A stretch of 13,389 nucleotides of DNA from Candidatus Microgenomates bacterium (GTDB lineage: Bacteria; Patescibacteriota; Microgenomatia; Levybacterales; JACOYD01). Position 1 is the first letter of the stretch; the number at the start of each line of letters is the position of its first letter. The notes beneath the pieces are model-generated. The model was not told the origin of the DNA and made no database searches. It worked only from the letters and a program-made list of their open reading frames with translations. Below, piece after piece: positions 10,987 to 13,389 of the stretch. The translations under genes were made by a program, and so were the position numbers. Location of the stretch: the NCBI GenBank assembly GCA_016182055.1, contig JACOYD010000052.1, positions 1-13,389 on the forward strand, in the 5' to 3' direction.

Positions 10987-13287
10987 ATGAAGCATATTAA
11001 GAAATCAATAACAGTAAACGGCAAGACTTTTATTTTTGAAACAGGCAATGTTGCTTTTCAGGCATCTGCTGCTGTTTTAGGCAGGCTGGGCGATACCATG
11101 GTGCTGGCTACCGTAGTTGGCGGCGGCAAAAGGCCGGATCTTGACTATTTTCCTCTGACAGTGGAATACGTGGAACGGCTCTATGCCGGAGGAAGAATTA
11201 AAGGCAGCCGCTGGGTTAAACGCGAGGGCAGGCCTTCAGACGATGCCATTTTAACGGCCCGGTTGATTGATCGCTCCATTCGTCCTTTGTTTCCCAAAAA
11301 CTTTACCAATGAGGTGCAGGTGGTGGTAACGGTTTTGTCGGTCGATGGCGAAAACGATCCTGATGTATTGGCTCTGTTGACAGTAAGTATTGCCCTGTCT
11401 ATTTCTCCCATTCCCTGGAACGGTCCGTTGGGCGTGGTGCGGATAGGAAGGGTGCTGGCCGGTCGGGAAAACGGCGGAGGATTTCTGATTAATCCCACCA
11501 CTCCGGAAAAAGAATTTTCCGATGTAGATTTAGTTGTGGCCAATACCAAAGATAAGACCATTATGATGGAAATGGGAGGGTTGCAGGTTCCCGAAGAGGT
11601 AATGCTGGCAGCAGTTAAGAGAGCCAAAGAGGAAACGGTAAAACTGGTTCTCTTTGTCAACGAATTTGCCAAAGAGGCAGGTTTGCCCAAAGCCGCCTAT
11701 GAAAAAAGCGAGTTGCCAGACGAGCTGATTTTGGAGATTGATAAAAGCTACAAAAAGGAAATTGACGAGCTGGTGATAAACCGTGCCTCCAACGAAGGAG
11801 GAGCGGAGCATTTGGCATCCCTGGCAGAGGTAGTTTCTTCGCAAAAAGAAGGTGTGGACAAAGGGATTATTCTTAAAATACTTGATTATCTTTTCAAAAA
11901 GCGCGTGCGGAAAAATATTTTAGAAAAAGGGGAGCGGATTGACGGCAGAAAAGCTGATGAGATTAGACCCATTAGCTCCTCGGTTTCCGTACTTCCCCGA
12001 ACTCACGGCTCGGCCATATTTCAGCGCGGACAAACGCAGGCCTTAACCGTGGTGACACTTGGCGCCCCATCGCTTGAGCAGTTAATAGAAAGCGCCGAGG
12101 GTGAGGAAACCAAGCGCTATATACATCACTATTCTTTTCCTCCTTATTCGGTGGGAGAAACCGGCAGAATTGGTTTTTCTTCCCGGCGGGAAATAGGACA
12201 CGGGGCACTGGCGGAAAAGGCCCTGTTGCCGGTTATTCCCAAAGAAGACGTTTTTCCATACACCATCCGGGTGGTTTCGGAAATTCTCTCCTCCAACGGT
12301 TCCACCAGCATGGCCTCAACTTGCGGCTCCACCCTTTCACTGATGGATGCCGGAGTGCCGATTACTACTCCTGTTTCCGGTATTGCCATGGGAATGATGA
12401 GCGATGAAAAAGGCAAATATGTTATTTTATCCGATATTATGGGCATAGAGGATTTTGCCGGAGATATGGATTTTAAGATAGCGGGAACAGAGCTGGGGAT
12501 TACCGCGGTGCAGTTAGACGTGAAACTAGACGGCATTACAGATAAAATAATAGAAGATACTTTAACTCAAGCCCGAGTAGGCAGGCTGTTTATTCTGGAA
12601 AAAATGCTCTCCGTGCTTAAACAGTCTCGCGCGACCGTTTCCCAGTTTGCCCCTAAAATTCAGGTACTGCATGTGCCAGTGGAGAAAATTGGCGAGGTAA
12701 TTGGTCCCGGCGGAAAAATTATTCGCGCCATTATTGCTCAAAGCGGAGCTACAGTGGATGTGGAAGATGACGGTTCTGTTTCCATATCCGCTCCCACCCA
12801 GGAGGCGGTAGATAAAGCAGTTAAGATGGTAGAAGGTCTCACCCGCCAGCTGACTGTAGGCGAAAGCTTTGAGGGAGAGGTCAAGCGCATTTTACCCTTT
12901 GGCGCCTTTGTGGAAGTTTCCCCCGGCAAGGAAGGCATGGTGCACGTATCGCAAATGTCCACCGAATATGTGGATGATCCGGCTAAAATGGTATCAATTG
13001 GGCAAAAAGTCAAAGTGCGGGTGATTGAAATTGATGATATGGGTAGAGTTAACTTAAGCATGCTGCCGGAAGGGGTAAACGCCCCTCCCAGAGAGGCTAG
13101 ACCTCCCCGTCCAATGGGCCGCTTTGACAATTCCGATAGAAGAATGGGTGGACGCACAGGCCGGCCGTTTGTCAGACGACCGGGATTTGGCGGCAGATCA
13201 GGTCCGTCCACAGGCGGCAGAAGCGGATTTTCATCTGGCCGGCCGGGCTTTCCCACCCGCGACCGCTTCCGCAAACCCAGCTATTAA
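10987..13287 (+). CDS. pnp: Polyribonucleotide nucleotidyltransferase (PNPase) with RG-rich tail
   Basis: Phosphate-dependent 3'-5' exoribonuclease and RNA tailing enzyme, core of RNA decay, 766 residues. The first RNase PH domain (about 5-230) includes KREGRPSDD and ARLIDRSIRPLFP; the usual FFRR is RWVKR here. An alpha-helical linker is followed by the second RNase PH domain (about 320-560) with FQRGQTQAL, HHYSFPPYSVGE, SSNGSTSMAST and the catalytic IEDFAGDMDFKIAGT. The KH domain contains GEVIGPGGKIIRAI and the S1 domain GAFVEVSPGKEGMVHVSQ. An extra tail of ~68 residues (699-766) is rich in Arg, Gly and Pro with RG/GGR units, unlike E. coli, where the tail is acidic and short. No Shine-Dalgarno sequence precedes the ATG. 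It is the last gene of the operon; no clear terminator hairpin was seen after it. Confidence 0.97.
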   Translation: MKHIKKSITVNGKTFIFETGNVAFQASAAVLGRLGDTMVLATVVGGGKRPDLDYFPLTVEYVERLYAGGRIKGSRWVKREGRPSDDAILTARLIDRSIRPLFPKNFTNEVQVVVTVLSVDGENDPDVLALLTVSIALSISPIPWNGPLGVVRIGRVLAGRENGGGFLINPTTPEKEFSDVDLVVANTKDKTIMMEMGGLQVPEEVMLAAVKRAKEETVKLVLFVNEFAKEAGLPKAAYEKSELPDELILEIDKSYKKEIDELVINRASNEGGAEHLASLAEVVSSQKEGVDKGIILKILDYLFKKRVRKNILEKGERIDGRKADEIRPISSSVSVLPRTHGSAIFQRGQTQALTVVTLGAPSLEQLIESAEGEETKRYIHHYSFPPYSVGETGRIGFSSRREIGHGALAEKALLPVIPKEDVFPYTIRVVSEILSSNGSTSMASTCGSTLSLMDAGVPITTPVSGIAMGMMSDEKGKYVILSDIMGIEDFAGDMDFKIAGTELGITAVQLDVKLDGITDKIIEDTLTQARVGRLFILEKMLSVLKQSRATVSQFAPKIQVLHVPVEKIGEVIGPGGKIIRAIIAQSGATVDVEDDGSVSISAPTQEAVDKAVKMVEGLTRQLTVGESFEGEVKRILPFGAFVEVSPGKEGMVHVSQMSTEYVDDPAKMVSIGQKVKVRVIEIDDMGRVNLSMLPEGVNAPPREARPPRPMGRFDNSDRRMGGRTGRPFVRRPGFGGRSGPSTGGRSGFSSGRPGFPTRDRFRKPSY

Positions 13288-13310
13288 CTATTAATTCTCA
13301 AAAGTCCTAA

Positions 13311-13339
13311 TTGACAAAATATACACCATGTGTTATGAT
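13311..13339 (+). promoter_or_regulatory. Strong promoter after pnp, predicted leaderless
   Basis: TTGACA (13311-13316), 17 bases, TATGAT (13334-13339), with TGT before the -10 (extended -10). Predicted start near 13346, one or two bases ahead of the ATG at 13348. Confidence 0.8.
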
Positions 13340-13347
13340 GTATATAT

Positions 13348-13389
13348 ATGAAAAGATATCAGGTTTACCTTAATCCCAATTCTGTTGCT
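13348..13389 (+). CDS. N-terminus of a probable ribbon-helix-helix antitoxin (partial, runs off the window)
   Basis: The 14 visible codons read MKRYQVYLNPNSVA, which resembles the DNA-contacting beta-strand at the start of CopG/Arc-type ribbon-helix-helix proteins, often antitoxins. It is directly preceded by a strong promoter with almost no leader, as at the two other toxin-antitoxin modules in the window. No Shine-Dalgarno sequence is present. A toxin gene would be expected just past the window edge. The family call rests on one strand and on context. Confidence 0.5.
   Translation, partial: MKRYQVYLNPNSVA

Noticed and set aside
12738..13274. Long open frame opposite the end of pnp (178 codons), and a similar one of 169 codons at 11181-11690.
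   Set aside because: Pro/Ser/Thr-rich antisense shadows of pnp, without domain pattern, start signal or plausible product.
5299..13310. The 11-mer AAAAGTCCTAA occurs at 5299-5309 and 13300-13310, both upstream of toxin-antitoxin-like promoters.
   Set aside because: Its distance to the -35 differs (11 versus 0 bases), and shared 11-mers are expected by chance in an AT-rich window of this size.

Overview
The window looks like a piece of a Candidate Phyla Radiation (Patescibacteria) chromosome, most like the Microgenomates. This is inferred from family resemblance recalled from memory, not from a search. Supporting signs are very short versions of core proteins (an IF2 of about 471 residues, a zinc-finger-less DnaJ), a transcription/translation operon reduced to nusA-infB-DHH-rpsO-pnp without rbfA, truB or ribF, a small membrane protein with a PWK motif next to a membrane-anchored Clp-type ATPase, and several compact toxin-antitoxin modules. 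No rRNA, tRNA or CRISPR array was seen.

Layout. 1-855: the end of an unknown gene, then a PHP-domain metal-dependent phosphoesterase. 900-2094: a class II J-protein, then a cold-shock protein with its own promoter, a perfect Shine-Dalgarno sequence and a palindrome over the -35. 2144-5249: three overlapping genes (109-residue membrane protein, two-AAA+ Hsp100/ClpC-like ATPase with two N-terminal membrane helices, 140-residue four-helix membrane protein). The overlaps imply translational coupling and probably one membrane complex.

5250-7183 is an accessory island. On the plus strand is a BrnT/BrnA toxin-antitoxin pair. On the minus strand is a VapB/VapC-like pair (ribbon-helix-helix plus PIN). 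Between them lies a decayed minus-strand operon: a secreted-type conserved hypothetical that has lost its N-terminus exactly at the vapC stop codon, directly abutting the first ~37 codons of msrB (methionine-R-sulfoxide reductase), which breaks off near a GC-rich nested palindrome. The coding parts of this 630-bp stretch are too broken or short to be obvious as genes.

7191-13287 is the nusA-infB-(DHH-like)-rpsO-pnp operon, driven by a good sigma-70-type promoter back to back with the consensus vapB promoter. It covers transcription elongation control, translation initiation, a DHH-fold protein without its catalytic motifs, ribosomal protein S15, and PNPase with an unusual Arg/Gly-rich tail. 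After pnp, another strong promoter sits directly on the start codon of a ribbon-helix-helix protein that runs off the end.

The most striking signal is the Hsp100-like ATPase. Compared with ClpB/ClpC it lacks the aromatic D2 pore loop (a clean ~12-residue deletion), has GSSG instead of KYRG in the D1 pore loop, has lost the D1 arginine fingers and the Walker B aspartate, and has no ClpP-docking tripeptide, while keeping an intact D2 ATPase. It looks like a non-threading, membrane-tethered Hsp100. A second theme is promoters placed so that transcription should start at or within a few bases of the start codon (leaderless or near-leaderless mRNAs), mainly at the toxin-antitoxin genes and the membrane operon.
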